Assembly: GCF_900129355.1 (NCBI RefSeq)
Contig: NZ_FQVL01000004.1
Location: 62,001-126,000 of the forward strand
Direction of reading: 5' to 3'
DNA: 64,000 bases
Origin: Seinonella peptonophila
GTDB taxonomy: Bacteria > Bacillota > Bacilli > Thermoactinomycetales > Thermoactinomycetaceae
The notes under the pieces were generated by a model. That model did not search any database. It saw only the letters and a list, made by a program, of their open reading frames with translations, and was not told where the DNA came from. Both the position numbers and the translations under genes were made by a program. Below, piece by piece: positions 1 to 9,030 of the stretch. Numbering within the stretch: the stretch's first letter is position 1; every line of letters starts with the position of its first letter.

Positions 1-852
1 ACCGTTGCTTTAGCGGAGTATGTAGGCGGTGGAAAAGAAGAGAACTTTGTATCCATGATGAATGCAAAAGCAAAAGAGCTTGGCATGACACAGACACACT
101 TTCGTGTAAGTACAGGGCTAGATATGAAAGATTATCCACAGCCACCACAAGTTCCAGGTGAACATGTTATGTCCGCAAGAGATACAGCGATTTTGGCAAG
201 AGAACTAATGACACGTTACCCAGAAGTATTATCAACAACGAAAATTGGGCATTACACTTTCTTTAAAGGAACCAATCGCGCTTTGACCAAGCCCAATTGG
301 AATCTGATGTTGAAAGGCTTTCCTTTCTACTTTCCTGGGGTAGATGGAATGAAAACGGGTCATACAAATGCAGCGGGTTACTGTTTTACTGGTACTGCAT
401 TACGTAACCAAATTCGCTATATCACTGTAGTGATGGGCGCACCGATCGAGGCTAAAAGGTTCACAGAAACGAAGAAGCTACTGAAATATGGTTTTGAAGG
501 ATTTGAACAAAAAAAACTGGTTCCCCAAGGAAATGGTATTCCGAAATATGGTCATCTGCCATTGCCAAACGGGGTGGATCGAACTGTGCCCATTGTGAGT
601 AAATCAGCCATTGAGCTACCCATTCAAAAAGGAAAAGAAGATCAATACACTTTCCGAGTTACTTATAAAAAAGGACTACAAGCTCCTTTGTTAAAAGGAA
701 CAGTTGTCGGTCAAGTTGAATTGCTCTTTCAAGGCAAGCCGGTGGAAGGGTTAAAACCGTATGACCTGATTACATACCAGCCAGTTGAGGAAGGCAGCTG
801 GATTCGTCTCTTTTCCCGTCAAGTAGTGGATCAGGTAAAGAGTTGGTTTTAG
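1..852 (+). CDS. dacA: D-alanyl-D-alanine carboxypeptidase (PBP5/DacA type), 5' end outside window
   Basis: This low-molecular-weight penicillin-binding protein trims the terminal D-Ala from peptidoglycan stem peptides at the outer membrane face. The frame is open from base 1, so the signal peptide and the SxxK and SxN motifs lie before the window. The KTG triad is visible in the context VDGMKTGHT. A C-terminal PBP5_C beta domain follows, ending in a hydrophobic tail (VKSWF) typical of the membrane anchor. In Bacillus subtilis dacA is followed by the pyridoxal synthase genes pdxST and then serS; here serS follows directly, so pdxST is absent at this place. Family assignment is secure; the exact paralogue is inferred from context. 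Confidence 0.92.
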   Translation, partial: TVALAEYVGGGKEENFVSMMNAKAKELGMTQTHFRVSTGLDMKDYPQPPQVPGEHVMSARDTAILARELMTRYPEVLSTTKIGHYTFFKGTNRALTKPNWNLMLKGFPFYFPGVDGMKTGHTNAAGYCFTGTALRNQIRYITVVMGAPIEAKRFTETKKLLKYGFEGFEQKKLVPQGNGIPKYGHLPLPNGVDRTVPIVSKSAIELPIQKGKEDQYTFRVTYKKGLQAPLLKGTVVGQVELLFQGKPVEGLKPYDLITYQPVEEGSWIRLFSRQVVDQVKSWF

Positions 853-908
853 TTGATTTTTCTTGTAAATGGGGATAAATTAGTAGTTACGAATTAGGAA
901 AAATGGGA

Positions 909-914
909 TATAAT
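909..914 (+). promoter_or_regulatory. Probable -10 box of the serS T-box transcript
   Basis: A perfect TATAAT lies just upstream of the T-box leader, in an AT-rich gap after dacA. The matching -35 box is not clear. Placement upstream of the leader makes this the likely sigma-A promoter of serS. Confidence 0.5.
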
Positions 915-934
915 ATACTACAATATGAATCATA

Positions 935-1172
935 CAAGCGCGATGAAAAGTCTAGTACCTATGAACTGGATTTCAGAGAGGCGATGGATGGTGTGAATCG
1001 CCACCAGGAGTAGCGAATCCAACTTGGAGCGGAGCGGTGAGGTCGATTGGAGACCAGAACGCATACGGGAGCGAGCCGTTATTGCGCAAGCGAGTGGATC
1101 GATGATCAGTCGATCAACAAGGGTGGTATCGCGGAAACCTTCCGTCCCTTAGGGGATGAAGGTTTTTTATTT
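935..1172 (+). promoter_or_regulatory. T-box riboswitch controlling serS
   Basis: The leader carries the conserved T-box sequence AAGGGTGGTATCGCGG at 1119-1134, followed by an intrinsic terminator hairpin (1136-1164, arms AACCTTC and GAAGGTT) with a T-run. It lies directly in front of seryl-tRNA synthetase. Known T-boxes read the charging state of the cognate tRNA and allow read-through when it is uncharged; here this would be tRNA-Ser. The UGGU of the T-box can pair with the acceptor end GCCA of the tRNA-Ser at 48679-48768 through a G-U wobble. The exact specifier codon in stem I was not resolved. Confidence 0.9.
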
Positions 1173-1193
1173 TGGAAGAAAGTAGTGATAAAA

Positions 1194-2468
1194 ATGTTAG
1201 ATATTAAGCAACTACGGAGTCAATTTGAAGAAGTAAAAAGAAAGTTACAACACCGCAATGAGGATTTAAGTGGACTGGATTCCTTTCTCAATCTAGACCA
1301 AAAAAGACGTGAATTGATTCAGGCAACAGAGCAATTAAAAAATCAACGAAATGTTGTTTCTCGAGAAATTGCAGAAAAGAAGAAAGCAAATGAAGCAGCA
1401 GATGACAAAATTAAAGAGATGCGTCAAGTTGGGGACAAAATTAAAGAATTGGATGAACAATTACGAAAAGCTGATCAACAAATTCAACAGATTCTGCTCT
1501 CTGTACCCAATATCCCTCATGAATCAGTGCCAATAGGAGATTCTGAAGCAGATAATCAACCCATTCGCTTCTGGGGAGGTCAACCAAAGTTTGACTTTGA
1601 GGCAAAACCTCATTGGGAGATCGCCCAGACTTTACAATTGCTCGACTTTGAACGGGCTGCAAAAGTGAGTGGTTCTCGGTTTGTTTTTTATCTTGGATTA
1701 GGTGCGCGACTTGAGCGTGCGTTAATTAATTTTATGCTTGACCTCCATACAAATGAGCATGGTTACCAAGAGATGATTCCCCCATATATCGTGAATCGAC
1801 AAAGTATGATTGGTACTGGGCAACTGCCTAAGTTTGCAGAAGACTCTTTTGCGATTGCTGGTGAAGAGATGTATTTAATCCCTACTTCTGAAGTTCCTGT
1901 TACGAACTATTTTGCAGGTGAGATCTTTGAAGCAACTGACTTGCCACAAAAATGGGTTGCTCATAGTTCTAATTTCCGTTCTGAAGCTGGTTCCGCAGGA
2001 CGTGATACCCGTGGTATTATTCGTCTGCATCAATTTAATAAGGTCGAATTGGTCAAGTGTGTTCGTCCAGAAAATTCGTATGATGAGCTTGAGAAACTAG
2101 TAGGAAATGCGGAGAAAGTATTGCAGAAGTTAGAACTTCCCTATCAAGTTTTAAATATGTGTACAGCAGACCTCGGCTTTACTGCGGCCAAAAAATACGA
2201 TATCGAAGTCTGGATGCCTGGCGCAAATCAGTATCGAGAGATTTCTTCCTGTAGTAATTTTGAAGCATTTCAAGCACGTCGTGCCAACATACGCTATCGC
2301 CCAGAACCAAAAGCAAAACCAGAATTTGTGCATACGTTAAATGGATCTGGTCTAGCTGTCGGAAGGACAGTTGCGGCGATCCTAGAAAATTATCAGCAAA
2401 AAGATGGCAGTGTCCAGATCCCTACTGCTTTGCAACCATATATGGGAGGATTAACGGAGATTCGTTAA
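1194..2468 (+). CDS. serS: Seryl-tRNA synthetase
   Basis: A class II aminoacyl-tRNA synthetase that charges tRNA-Ser with serine in the cytoplasm. From the ATG at 1194 the protein is 424 residues, the usual length. The N-terminal helical hairpin (about residues 25-105) is the long coiled-coil arm that grips the tRNA. Motif 2 ([14 protein letters not shown]) and motif 3 ([10 protein letters not shown]) are intact. A longer frame reaches back to 1047 but would read through the T-box terminator; 1194 follows the terminator and a GGAAGAAAG sequence, so it is preferred. Expression is governed by the T-box leader just upstream. Confidence 0.97.
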   Translation: MLDIKQLRSQFEEVKRKLQHRNEDLSGLDSFLNLDQKRRELIQATEQLKNQRNVVSREIAEKKKANEAADDKIKEMRQVGDKIKELDEQLRKADQQIQQILLSVPNIPHESVPIGDSEADNQPIRFWGGQPKFDFEAKPHWEIAQTLQLLDFERAAKVSGSRFVFYLGLGARLERALINFMLDLHTNEHGYQEMIPPYIVNRQSMIGTGQLPKFAEDSFAIAGEEMYLIPTSEVPVTNYFAGEIFEATDLPQKWVAHSSNFRSEAGSAGRDTRGIIRLHQFNKVELVKCVRPENSYDELEKLVGNAEKVLQKLELPYQVLNMCTADLGFTAAKKYDIEVWMPGANQYREISSCSNFEAFQARRANIRYRPEPKAKPEFVHTLNGSGLAVGRTVAAILENYQQKDGSVQIPTALQPYMGGLTEIR

Positions 2469-2473
2469 TGTAG

Positions 2474-2502
2474 TCTTACGGGAGGGAATTTCCCCTTCCC
2501 GC
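2474..2502 (+). terminator. Hairpin downstream of serS
   Basis: GC-rich inverted repeat of the form CGGGAGGG...CCCCTTCCCG immediately after the serS stop. There is no T-run, so it may stabilise the mRNA 3' end rather than terminate by itself. Confidence 0.45.
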
Positions 2503-2691
2503 TTGGTCGATATCTTGCATCTATCTATTACTATTTTGAAATTGGATGGCAATGGGTAATAAATTTGGACAGTGGTGATAATCCATCACGTTTTATATTT
2601 GTATGAAATGAATCTATTGTATAAAAATAGGTTGTTTTGTTAACTCTTCATCTTAGAAGGATTACTCATCAGCGAATTGAGGTGATTGATC

Positions 2692-3297
2692 TTGCGTCTT
2701 CCTATGTTTATGGCTAAAAGGCGACAGATGATTGCGATGGGGATTGCTGCTAGTGCCGCCGCTTTTCTAACGGCCTGTTCGACTCAAGGTCAAGAATTTA
2801 GCAGTGCTACACCACCAGCAGTAAATGTAACAAGCTCTGCAAATCAAGATCTTGATTCCCATCATCAATATGAGGCAATTCCGATTCAATGTGATGACCA
2901 AGGAAATGGGATCGCTCAAAAATCAAAGGTACTTGATCAGTTGCCAAGTGACTTGGGCAATGAAAGAAGTAAAAAATTGGCTGATGGTACTGTCGTAACC
3001 TATGTAAATAGTTTGCCAAACGCCGATGAGATGAGTCGAAACTTTTTTTTAGAGCAGTTACATTGTGCGAAAGGGAGATTTTCAGTAAGTCTCATATTGA
3101 ATTTGAATAAGCAGCAGACCATTCCTGAAGAGCCAATTGTCATTGGAAAGCCAGTTGATCATGGGAAAGTTGAACTGGGAGATGATCAAATCCGCTTAGT
3201 TTATAACACTGATAATCCCAAACATTTTCCAGGTGGTCATCATGTGAATTATGTGGTAACTGAAACAGATCTTTTATATAATCGGTCAGAACGTTAA
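2692..3297 (+). CDS. Putative lipoprotein of unknown function
   Basis: About 201 residues. An N-terminal hydrophobic segment ends in the lipobox LTAC, so export and lipid anchoring to the outer face of the membrane are predicted. The mature part has a hydrophilic linker and then a small globular region with a few cysteines; no family was recognised. TTG at 2692 is chosen because GAGGTG lies seven bases upstream; an earlier TTG at 2686 is too close to it, and ATG at 2704 is an alternative. It stands alone between serS and a repeat remnant. Confidence 0.7.
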   Translation: MRLPMFMAKRRQMIAMGIAASAAAFLTACSTQGQEFSSATPPAVNVTSSANQDLDSHHQYEAIPIQCDDQGNGIAQKSKVLDQLPSDLGNERSKKLADGTVVTYVNSLPNADEMSRNFFLEQLHCAKGRFSVSLILNLNKQQTIPEEPIVIGKPVDHGKVELGDDQIRLVYNTDNPKHFPGGHHVNYVVTETDLLYNRSER

Positions 3298-3331
3298 TTG
3301 CTCGCAAGGAAAATTTCAACTGCCATACCAC

Positions 3332-3475
3332 TAAGTTCGCCCGAAATAGAGCTGTGCCGATCATCTCTCCCACTCGCTCGATCAATCTGTCTACACGTCT
3401 TAACTGCTCATGATCGAGATTTACGGCGACGCTCCGATCTGGATTGCAGGTATCAAGTGTTATCGCTTGATGCCT
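3332..3475 (-). repeat. Rearranged copy of the terminator-associated repeat
   Basis: On the minus strand this segment contains a piece matching the 3' part of the repeat seen at 20207 and 26984 (GCAATCCAGATCGGAGCGTC and what follows) and then a piece matching the 5' part (GAGTGGGAGAG, then GATCGGCACAGCTC, then ATTTCGGGCG). The order 3' half then 5' half is permuted relative to other copies, as if two copies joined head to tail and then decayed. It ends at a hairpin (3449-3474) followed by a T-run that acts as a terminator on the plus strand. Confidence 0.6.
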
Positions 3476-3481
3476 TTTTAT
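3449..3481 (+). terminator. Intrinsic terminator
   Basis: Arms GGTATCAAG and CTTGATGCC with loop TGTTATCG, followed by TTTTTAT. It sits in the 3' gap behind the lipoprotein gene, between it and the convergent cation exporter gene. Confidence 0.7.
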
Positions 3482-3516
3482 GTATAAAAGGTAGTACAGA
3501 CTTAAATTGCTTGAGG

Positions 3517-4449
3517 TTATTTTTTATCTAGATTTTTTTTATGTTGGTCAACCCAGGGGTTAATATGGACAAACACTTCCTTTACATTGGGGAAATCATT
3601 CATTAGTTCTGTTTGTATTTGTAGGGCAATATCGTGGCCTTTCTGTACGGACAAATAACTCGGTACACTTACTCTTATATCAATGAGTATATAAGAGCCA
3701 TGTTCACGTGCACGGATGCTATCAATCCTCTTAACCTGTGGAATTTGGAGGATTCTCTTTTCATATTGCTGAATGATCTCTTCCGCAACATTCTTGTCCA
3801 TTAATATATCAATTGATTCTTTTCCCATCTGATATGACATTTTAAGAATAATAACGGATACAATGATCCCTGCCAGTGAGTCTCCATAGAGTAGGAAAGA
3901 GAGCTGAGATATATCAATGAGTTGTGCAAGCAAGGCACAACCGATTCCAACGACTACAGCGATAGAAGCGTAAACATCGGATAGATGATCATAAGCTGTT
4001 GCAATGAGACCTTTACTATTCTCTTGTCTGCCAATTCGAATCGTGTATAGATAGAGCCATTGTTTCCAGATCAGTGACAGCAGACCTGCTAAAAATGGTA
4101 AGAGATGTATCTCGGGAGCTGGAGAGAAAAAAGTTTTACATGATTCGATAATCATATAGAAGGATGCAAATACCAAAATGATTGCCACCAGCGCTGAAGC
4201 GATCACCTCAGCTTTTCCATGACCGTATGGATGATCATCATCGGGTGGTTGTTGAGAGATCTTCATAGAAAATAGTGAAGCACCTGATGCAAGTACATCT
4301 GCTGCATTATGAATGCCATCTGCTAAAAGTGATGGACTTTTAAAACCAAGACCTACAGTGATCTTACCTACTGTTAGGAAGATATTGCTGAGGAGACTAA
4401 TCCATGCTGCAAATAATGCTTTTGATTTAGTTAGGCTCAAACTATTCAC
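3517..4449 (-). CDS. Cation diffusion facilitator (CDF) family metal exporter
   Basis: A 310-residue inner-membrane antiporter expected to move divalent metal ions (Zn, Fe, Mn or Co) out of the cytoplasm in exchange for protons. Six membrane segments are followed by a cytoplasmic domain of about 90 residues. The metal-site motifs are visible as DGIHNAAD in the second membrane helix and HPYGHGKAE after the third, and the cytoplasmic domain contains the typical IRAREHGSYILID stretch. The closest types are Bacillus YdfM/YeaB or MamB-like proteins; the substrate cannot be read from sequence. The gene stands alone, with a strong bidirectional terminator in front of it. Confidence 0.92.
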   Translation of the reverse strand: MNSLSLTKSKALFAAWISLLSNIFLTVGKITVGLGFKSPSLLADGIHNAADVLASGASLFSMKISQQPPDDDHPYGHGKAEVIASALVAIILVFASFYMIIESCKTFFSPAPEIHLLPFLAGLLSLIWKQWLYLYTIRIGRQENSKGLIATAYDHLSDVYASIAVVVGIGCALLAQLIDISQLSFLLYGDSLAGIIVSVIILKMSYQMGKESIDILMDKNVAEEIIQQYEKRILQIPQVKRIDSIRAREHGSYILIDIRVSVPSYLSVQKGHDIALQIQTELMNDFPNVKEVFVHINPWVDQHKKNLDKK

Positions 4450-4486
4450 CTCAGGTAGCTTTTTTGACTTAGGGAAACATCAAAAA

Positions 4487-4520
4487 TCCCTTGATCCATC
4501 AGGATCAAGGGATTTTTTTA
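4487..4520. terminator. Strong bidirectional terminator
   Basis: Arms AAATCCCTTGATCC and GGATCAAGGGATTT around a four-base loop, with A-run on the left and T-run on the right. It can stop transcripts from either side between the kinase pair and the CDF gene. Confidence 0.85.
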
Positions 4521-4732
4521 AAATTTATGTGGGTAGGTGTTTGTCTCAATTTACTCACTCATTTTTAATAAGTTTAACCATCTCCATTATATTCGTTAAT
4601 CAATATTCGTCAATAAGCATTATGCTCCTTCACACAAATACAAAAGGAGTATACGAGTTCATTGGTTTGTTTATCCATAGGGAATCGCATTTTGTTTATG
4701 ATATGTTTTGTCGCCCATGTTTGTGAGCACAA

Positions 4733-5470
4733 TTATCTTGTCCGATCCTCAAATGTAATTTTAGATACTGTATTTGTATTTTTTGCAGCCCAATGAATTC
4801 GGTCTCTTAGGGGGATGAGATTGAACGGAACTTGAGCTGACCAGCAGGAGGCAATCGGAGCAAAAAACAGCTTTGTCACAGATAATGTCTGTGCATTTGG
4901 TTGTTTGATATAGTAACCTTTTGTATCTGATGTTGAGTTATCGATCATTCCTACAATACCTGTCCCATAAGAAAGCGCACGTGGAAGGTTTTGTTTAAAG
5001 CAATGCTCATTTTCTTTTAACACATGTGTAGGAATCTCAGCTCTCCCTTCCAGTTCAGCACGTATTTGAATTCGTCGGTGGTTTTCCATAATTCCACTTG
5101 ATACAATGATCCCTAACAAGTGAATGAGCATGCTTTGTTGTTGACTTGCTTGTAAGATTGCCTCCCAAACAGGAGTTTCAGTAGGCTCTAATGACGGAGG
5201 TTGGTATAATGTACCTTCTAATACTGCTACTCTGCCCTCTTGCCCTATGTTCTGTATCTCATGTATCATTTGCTGATTTACAAAATTTTCTTATTCTTTG
5301 GTAGGATTTTCTGGGTCTATGTGGAATTTTTCGAATATTCGACTAGGTTTTAGGTTTATATAAGGAATTGACTGTTTATGTAATTCTGCTCTTAATCGAT
5401 TTGCTATTGTTGTCTTTCCAGAGCCAGGAATTCCAAAAAAACCATATAATGTTCCCTTTTCTTTATTCAT
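4733..5470 (-). pseudogene. Zeta-like P-loop kinase paralogue interrupted by an in-frame TAA
   Basis: Reading from the ATG at 5470, the frame encodes a P-loop (FFGIPGSGKTT) and a protein collinear with the neighbour upstream, including TxEGTLYQPP against TIEGSLFTPS. A TAA codon at 5291-5293 (codon 60) interrupts it, after which the same frame runs on intact for 185 codons to the end. There is no frame shift. The ATG overlaps the stop of the upstream gene (ATGA), so the two were translationally coupled. Either this is a recent nonsense pseudogene or the second part is made separately, without the P-loop, from the ATG at 5269. A sequencing error would also explain it. Confidence 0.75.
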
Positions 5471-6240
5471 TTATCTCGATCCAAACTCTTTTTTTGTTTA
5501 AAAAAGTCATCAGCTACCACGAATGAAGACGGATTCATGATTTTGTATACCCATGACTTTGGGGAAAGTTGGGGGATTAGTACTCGCTTGTGGTTTTTGA
5601 TATATACAAGATTTGGAGATTTGAATGAATTATCAAATATAGCTTGTACTCCATTTGCATAGGACATCGCTTTTGATGCATTCATAAAAAAATGATCTAC
5701 GTTTTGTTCCAGATTTTGAATGGGTACTTGATGTCCCTGAGTCAACTTTGCCCTCAGTTCTGTTCTATTGTGGTAATCTTTTGTCTTAGTAGAAATACCC
5801 ACTAGGTATACATGGGTGCTTGCATTGTTTTTTTGACAGATTTGTAACATCTGCTCCCAGATGGGAGGTTCGTTTTGAGGTAGATGGCTGGGTGTAAATA
5901 AGCTGCCCTCGATTGTGGCACAGAGATTGTTTTTTGTAATAAAGTCTACTTGTTGCAGTAATAGACAATTCACTTTTTCTTCGTCTGCTTTTGTCGCACC
6001 CTCATGATTAATATGGAGTTTTTCAAAAATAATATCTGGATTAATCTGAAAGAAGTAGACCCCATTACTCTTGTAACGGTTTACAAAAGATTGAGCCACC
6101 GTTGTTTTCCCTGCTCCTGGTACACCAAAAAAACAGATGATGATCGCTTGCTTCATTTGAGGGGGGCGAAATTCGCTTATTTCCTCTGGTGATAATAATG
6201 CTAATCTGATCAAATCCTTTATGATGGACATATCTGACAC
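5467..6240 (-). CDS. Zeta-toxin-like P-loop kinase
   Basis: A 257-residue soluble protein with a Walker A motif GVPGAGKTT at about residues 38-46 and an ATIEGSLF segment downstream, the layout seen in zeta-toxin and small nucleotide/chloramphenicol-type kinases. No epsilon-type antitoxin gene is adjacent, so a toxin role is not supported; phosphorylation of a small molecule is equally possible. It overlaps by four bases (ATGA) the paralogous, interrupted gene downstream, so the pair came from a tandem duplication and formed one operon. Substrate unknown. Confidence 0.7.
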   Translation of the reverse strand: MSDMSIIKDLIRLALLSPEEISEFRPPQMKQAIIICFFGVPGAGKTTVAQSFVNRYKSNGVYFFQINPDIIFEKLHINHEGATKADEEKVNCLLLQQVDFITKNNLCATIEGSLFTPSHLPQNEPPIWEQMLQICQKNNASTHVYLVGISTKTKDYHNRTELRAKLTQGHQVPIQNLEQNVDHFFMNASKAMSYANGVQAIFDNSFKSPNLVYIKNHKRVLIPQLSPKSWVYKIMNPSSFVVADDFFKQKKSLDRDK

Positions 6241-6265
6241 CCTTTATTTCTATTATACAGAGTAG

Positions 6266-6589
6266 CAATACAATAGAGAAATATGTATTCCATCTCGATG
6301 GATATCCTTATTTGAGCAAAGGCAACAATTCTCATTCACCAAGATTCCACCAAATAATCCAAAACAAAAGGAAAATAAACCAAAAAGAAAACGAAATTAT
6401 ACACATTTTAATATGATTATCACAATTGATTCGAGAACGTTTTTAGTGAATTCTATATCGAACCAGATTGATTTTCAAGAGATCGATCCTACTGGTAAAA
6501 CTGTATTAAAAATGTATTTTTCTGAGTTGCAATACAATCGTTTTTCAAATATCACCATTCCTGAGTCAGTCAAACAGAATTCACTATAA
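6266..6589 (+). pseudogene. Remnant of a secreted or lipoprotein gene (C-terminal part)
   Basis: A stretch without stop on the plus strand ends at TAA 6587-6589 and reads like the C-terminus of an exported lipoprotein: basic and Asn/Lys-rich, then VNSISNQIDFQEIDPTGK, then MYFSELQYNRFSNITIPESV. No start codon with ribosome site precedes it and no signal peptide is present, so it appears to be a 5'-truncated remnant. The resemblance to LppX/DUF6612-type lipoprotein tails is only an impression. Confidence 0.35.
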
Positions 6590-6631
6590 GTTCTATTGTT
6601 TGGTGTCACACTCTCTTCATTGTGATAATCA

Positions 6632-6666
6632 GATTGTGAGAGGGTAAACCCTCCCTCATCTGACAA
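6632..6666. terminator. Hairpin between remnant and hydrolase gene
   Basis: Inverted repeat centred on AGGGTAAACCCT with outer CAGAT/ATCTG arms, directly after the end of the minus-strand hydrolase gene and the plus-strand remnant. It probably serves both sides. Confidence 0.4.
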
Positions 6667-6676
6667 TTAGGTTTCG

Positions 6677-7471
6677 CTATATGGATGGGCTTTTGATAAA
6701 ATTTTCTAATGCTGATAGCAATGATTCTGGTGCTTCATACATACTCATATGGCCTACGTCCTGTAATAAAACATGTTGAATATTGGGTCGGTCAGTTGTA
6801 AAAGCCCTTTTTGGAGGTACAACACCATCGTCGCTTCCAGCAACAACGAGAACAGGTAGCTGGGTATCTTCAAGTACTTTTACGCGATTTGGGCGATCTC
6901 TCATCGCATATAGCGCTGAAATTGCGCCTGCTTCACTGGTGTGATAACCAATTTCTTTCGCATATTGAATAGCGTCAGCATTGCGTTGATGGTGGTCTTG
7001 TGCAAAGAGTTTTGGAATTAACCCGTCGACAAATGGATGAACGCCATCTTTTTGAATAGCATTTATTCCAGCTTCTCGATTTTTCTTTGATTCCTCGGTA
7101 TCTGGTAAGGCAGTAGAATGAATGAACGCAAAACGTGCTAATCGATGTGCGTATAATTCGGCAAATGCAGCCGTAATATATCCTCCTAAGGAATGACCGA
7201 TTAAAGTTACTTGTGATAATTGAAGTTGTTCAAGAAACGAATCAATTTCAGCTGCATATTCTTCTATACTCAGGTTTTGGTTAGGCATTGAAGATGAACC
7301 ATGACCAGGTAGATCTAGGACAATGACACGACTGTGGTTCGTTAACGATGAAAAGAGAGTGTCCCAATATCGATGATCACCCATAAATCCATGAATGAGG
7401 ACAATAGGGTGTCCGTTTCCTTCGTCTTTATATGTGATTGTGGTATTGGATGAGGTTTTGATCGATTTCAT
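6677..7471 (-). CDS. Alpha/beta-fold hydrolase
   Basis: A 264-residue soluble hydrolase. The nucleophile elbow GHSLGG (Ser about 95), the acid in GSDDGVVP and the histidine in DVGHMSMYE give a complete catalytic triad; HGFMGDHRYW supplies the oxyanion region. Likely substrates are small esters or C-C bonds in aromatic or lactone compounds; the sequence does not decide. It lies 71 bp downstream of a MarR-type regulator on the same strand and is probably controlled by it. Confidence 0.9.
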   Translation of the reverse strand: MKSIKTSSNTTITYKDEGNGHPIVLIHGFMGDHRYWDTLFSSLTNHSRVIVLDLPGHGSSSMPNQNLSIEEYAAEIDSFLEQLQLSQVTLIGHSLGGYITAAFAELYAHRLARFAFIHSTALPDTEESKKNREAGINAIQKDGVHPFVDGLIPKLFAQDHHQRNADAIQYAKEIGYHTSEAGAISALYAMRDRPNRVKVLEDTQLPVLVVAGSDDGVVPPKRAFTTDRPNIQHVLLQDVGHMSMYEAPESLLSALENFIKSPSI

Positions 7472-7542
7472 TATAATAGTATCCTTTCAATATGTAATTT
7501 TGGACTTATATCTTAGTATATCAAGTTTAAGGATCATTACTA

Positions 7543-8007
7543 TCATAGATCCTCCTTGGATGATTGATTTATGATTTGTCTGCGTTTTTCCATCGCACGA
7601 TTCAATCTTGTCAGTAGTTGAGCAAACATCGTAACTTCTTCCGATGTCCAATCATGTGTCAATTCATGATATGCTTTTAGCCTTTTTTTCTGTGTTTTTT
7701 GAAGCACTTCTATTCCATTCTTTGTAATTTCAATCAGCTTGATTCGAGCGTCTTGAGGATGTACAAAACGACGAATATAGTTATTCTTTTCTAATATCCG
7801 AATTTGTCGGCTAATGGTAGACAAGTCGAGTTGAAAGTGCTCTGCCAATTCGCTAAGCCCTCTTACTCGAGATTCCATTAATTCTTTTAAAATTAGATAT
7901 GAGGATCGCTCTAAACTCTCTTTATTTCGGTCTAATGCTTTTTTAAAATCAGCACGAAGCATGAGCATGACAATTTCGTGATCAATTTGATTGAGATTTT
8001 CGCTCAA
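7543..8007 (-). CDS. MarR-family transcriptional regulator
   Basis: A 154-residue winged-helix regulator with the recognition region LAEHFQLDLSTISRQIRIL and wing containing DARIKLIEIT. Start is TTG 8005-8007, ten bases after AGGGAGG. Upstream lies a perfect palindrome and a second related site (8038-8073), so autoregulation is likely. The hydrolase gene downstream would be the co-regulated target. Effector unknown; MarR proteins of this kind usually sense phenolics or oxidants. Confidence 0.9.
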   Translation of the reverse strand: MSENLNQIDHEIVMLMLRADFKKALDRNKESLERSSYLILKELMESRVRGLSELAEHFQLDLSTISRQIRILEKNNYIRRFVHPQDARIKLIEITKNGIEVLQKTQKKRLKAYHELTHDWTSEEVTMFAQLLTRLNRAMEKRRQIINQSSKEDL

Positions 8008-8037
8008 ATTTCACTTACCTCCCTTTCTTCGACCTTT

Positions 8038-8073
8038 ACTTGTATGATACAAGTGATTGTTTGTATGACGCAA
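8038..8073. promoter_or_regulatory. Tandem palindromic operators for the MarR regulator
   Basis: ACTTGTATGATACAAGT (8038-8054) is a perfect 8-1-8 palindrome. A second, imperfect copy TTGTATGACGCAA follows at 8061-8073. Spacing of about two helical turns and the place directly in front of the regulator gene suit cooperative autorepression. Confidence 0.7.
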
Positions 8074-8274
8074 GTAAATGATCTGTTGAAACATAACCTA
8101 AATTCTATATTACGATCAAGAAAAAGATGGTTTATTTACAACTTGGAAATAATTTAGATCATTGATGGAAACAACCTATATCTAGAATGAACAGAGATAT
8201 CAAACATGATCCACATAGTTGAGCTTTATTTTACCTAGGTAGGTCACCAAATTTTATCCAAAGGAATGATAGCA

Positions 8275-8856
8275 GTGTTTAGATTTTCCAGCGTTATTTT
8301 TTGTTTGCTTTTATTTCAATTTATATTAAGTGGTTGTTCAATCGATGTTGCTCCCAAAAACGACTCAAAACCAATCGAAAAAAATAATCAATCTACTGCT
8401 TTAAATGATTCTTCTTCGAATGATCAACTGGAATCCCAGCCAAAAACAGAAAGCAAAACGGAGAACAAGCCTCAAGTAACAACAAAAGATCATGAAAAAC
8501 AGCATAATAAGAATACACAAGAAACAAGTTCAGTAAGTACAAGTAAGACCAAAACAAAAATTGATGTAAAAATCACGAAACGATATGAAGATGGGCTTGA
8601 TTTGAAGGCTACTTTAATTCCTTCTAGCAAGGCAAAAGGAGTCTGGACTACAGAGTATTGTAAAAAAAGAGATGTGTACAAAGATAAAGAAGGAGTCCTC
8701 GATTTCGGTTACGGTTATAGTGACCTAGCGGAAAACTGCAATAGTTCGAATCTGTTCGTAGAATTTGATGGAAAAGTAGCAGGAAAGACAATAAAGGTTC
8801 AAACAAACTATAATTTAAGCTCCGAGAAGATTCAATCTCATCCTGTTGAACGTTAG
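8275..8856 (+). CDS. Putative lipoprotein with Ser/Asn/Lys-rich linker
   Basis: About 193 residues. The signal peptide ends in the lipobox LSGC, followed by about 80 residues of low-complexity, Ser-, Asn-, Lys- and Thr-rich linker and a C-terminal beta-rich domain of about 90 residues containing two cysteines (TEYCKKRD and AENCNSSN) that could form a disulfide outside the cell. GTG 8275 is preferred over ATG 8266 because the AAGGA site lies at better distance. Function unknown. Confidence 0.7.
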   Translation: MFRFSSVIFCLLLFQFILSGCSIDVAPKNDSKPIEKNNQSTALNDSSSNDQLESQPKTESKTENKPQVTTKDHEKQHNKNTQETSSVSTSKTKTKIDVKITKRYEDGLDLKATLIPSSKAKGVWTTEYCKKRDVYKDKEGVLDFGYGYSDLAENCNSSNLFVEFDGKVAGKTIKVQTNYNLSSEKIQSHPVER

Positions 8857-8872
8857 AACCATTTTATCAATG

Positions 8873-8902
8873 AGTCCGGTCAATCATTAATCGGGCTTTT
8901 TT
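8873..8902 (+). terminator. Terminator after the lipoprotein gene
   Basis: Short stem AGTCCG...CGGGCT followed by TTTTTTG. Stem is only six pairs with one wobble. Confidence 0.55.
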
Positions 8903-9030
8903 GTTTGGCAATTAGATAAATTCGTGAATTGCTCCGCTTGCAATTATCATCAACAGGAATTTTTTGTAGACATGACTTTTTATATAACATTAATCTATTA
9001 AAAAATTATTCAAGAGAGAGGGGACTGTCG

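Noticed and set aside
3298-3531. 77-codon plus-strand frame
   Set aside because: Lies on a degenerate repeat copy and a terminator; no start site.
4313-4726. 137-codon plus-strand frame
   Set aside because: Runs over the start of the CDF gene and through a strong terminator; no ribosome site and no protein-like pattern.
5467-6240. Epsilon-zeta toxin-antitoxin system
   Set aside because: No small antitoxin gene lies next to either kinase, so only the kinase fold is claimed.
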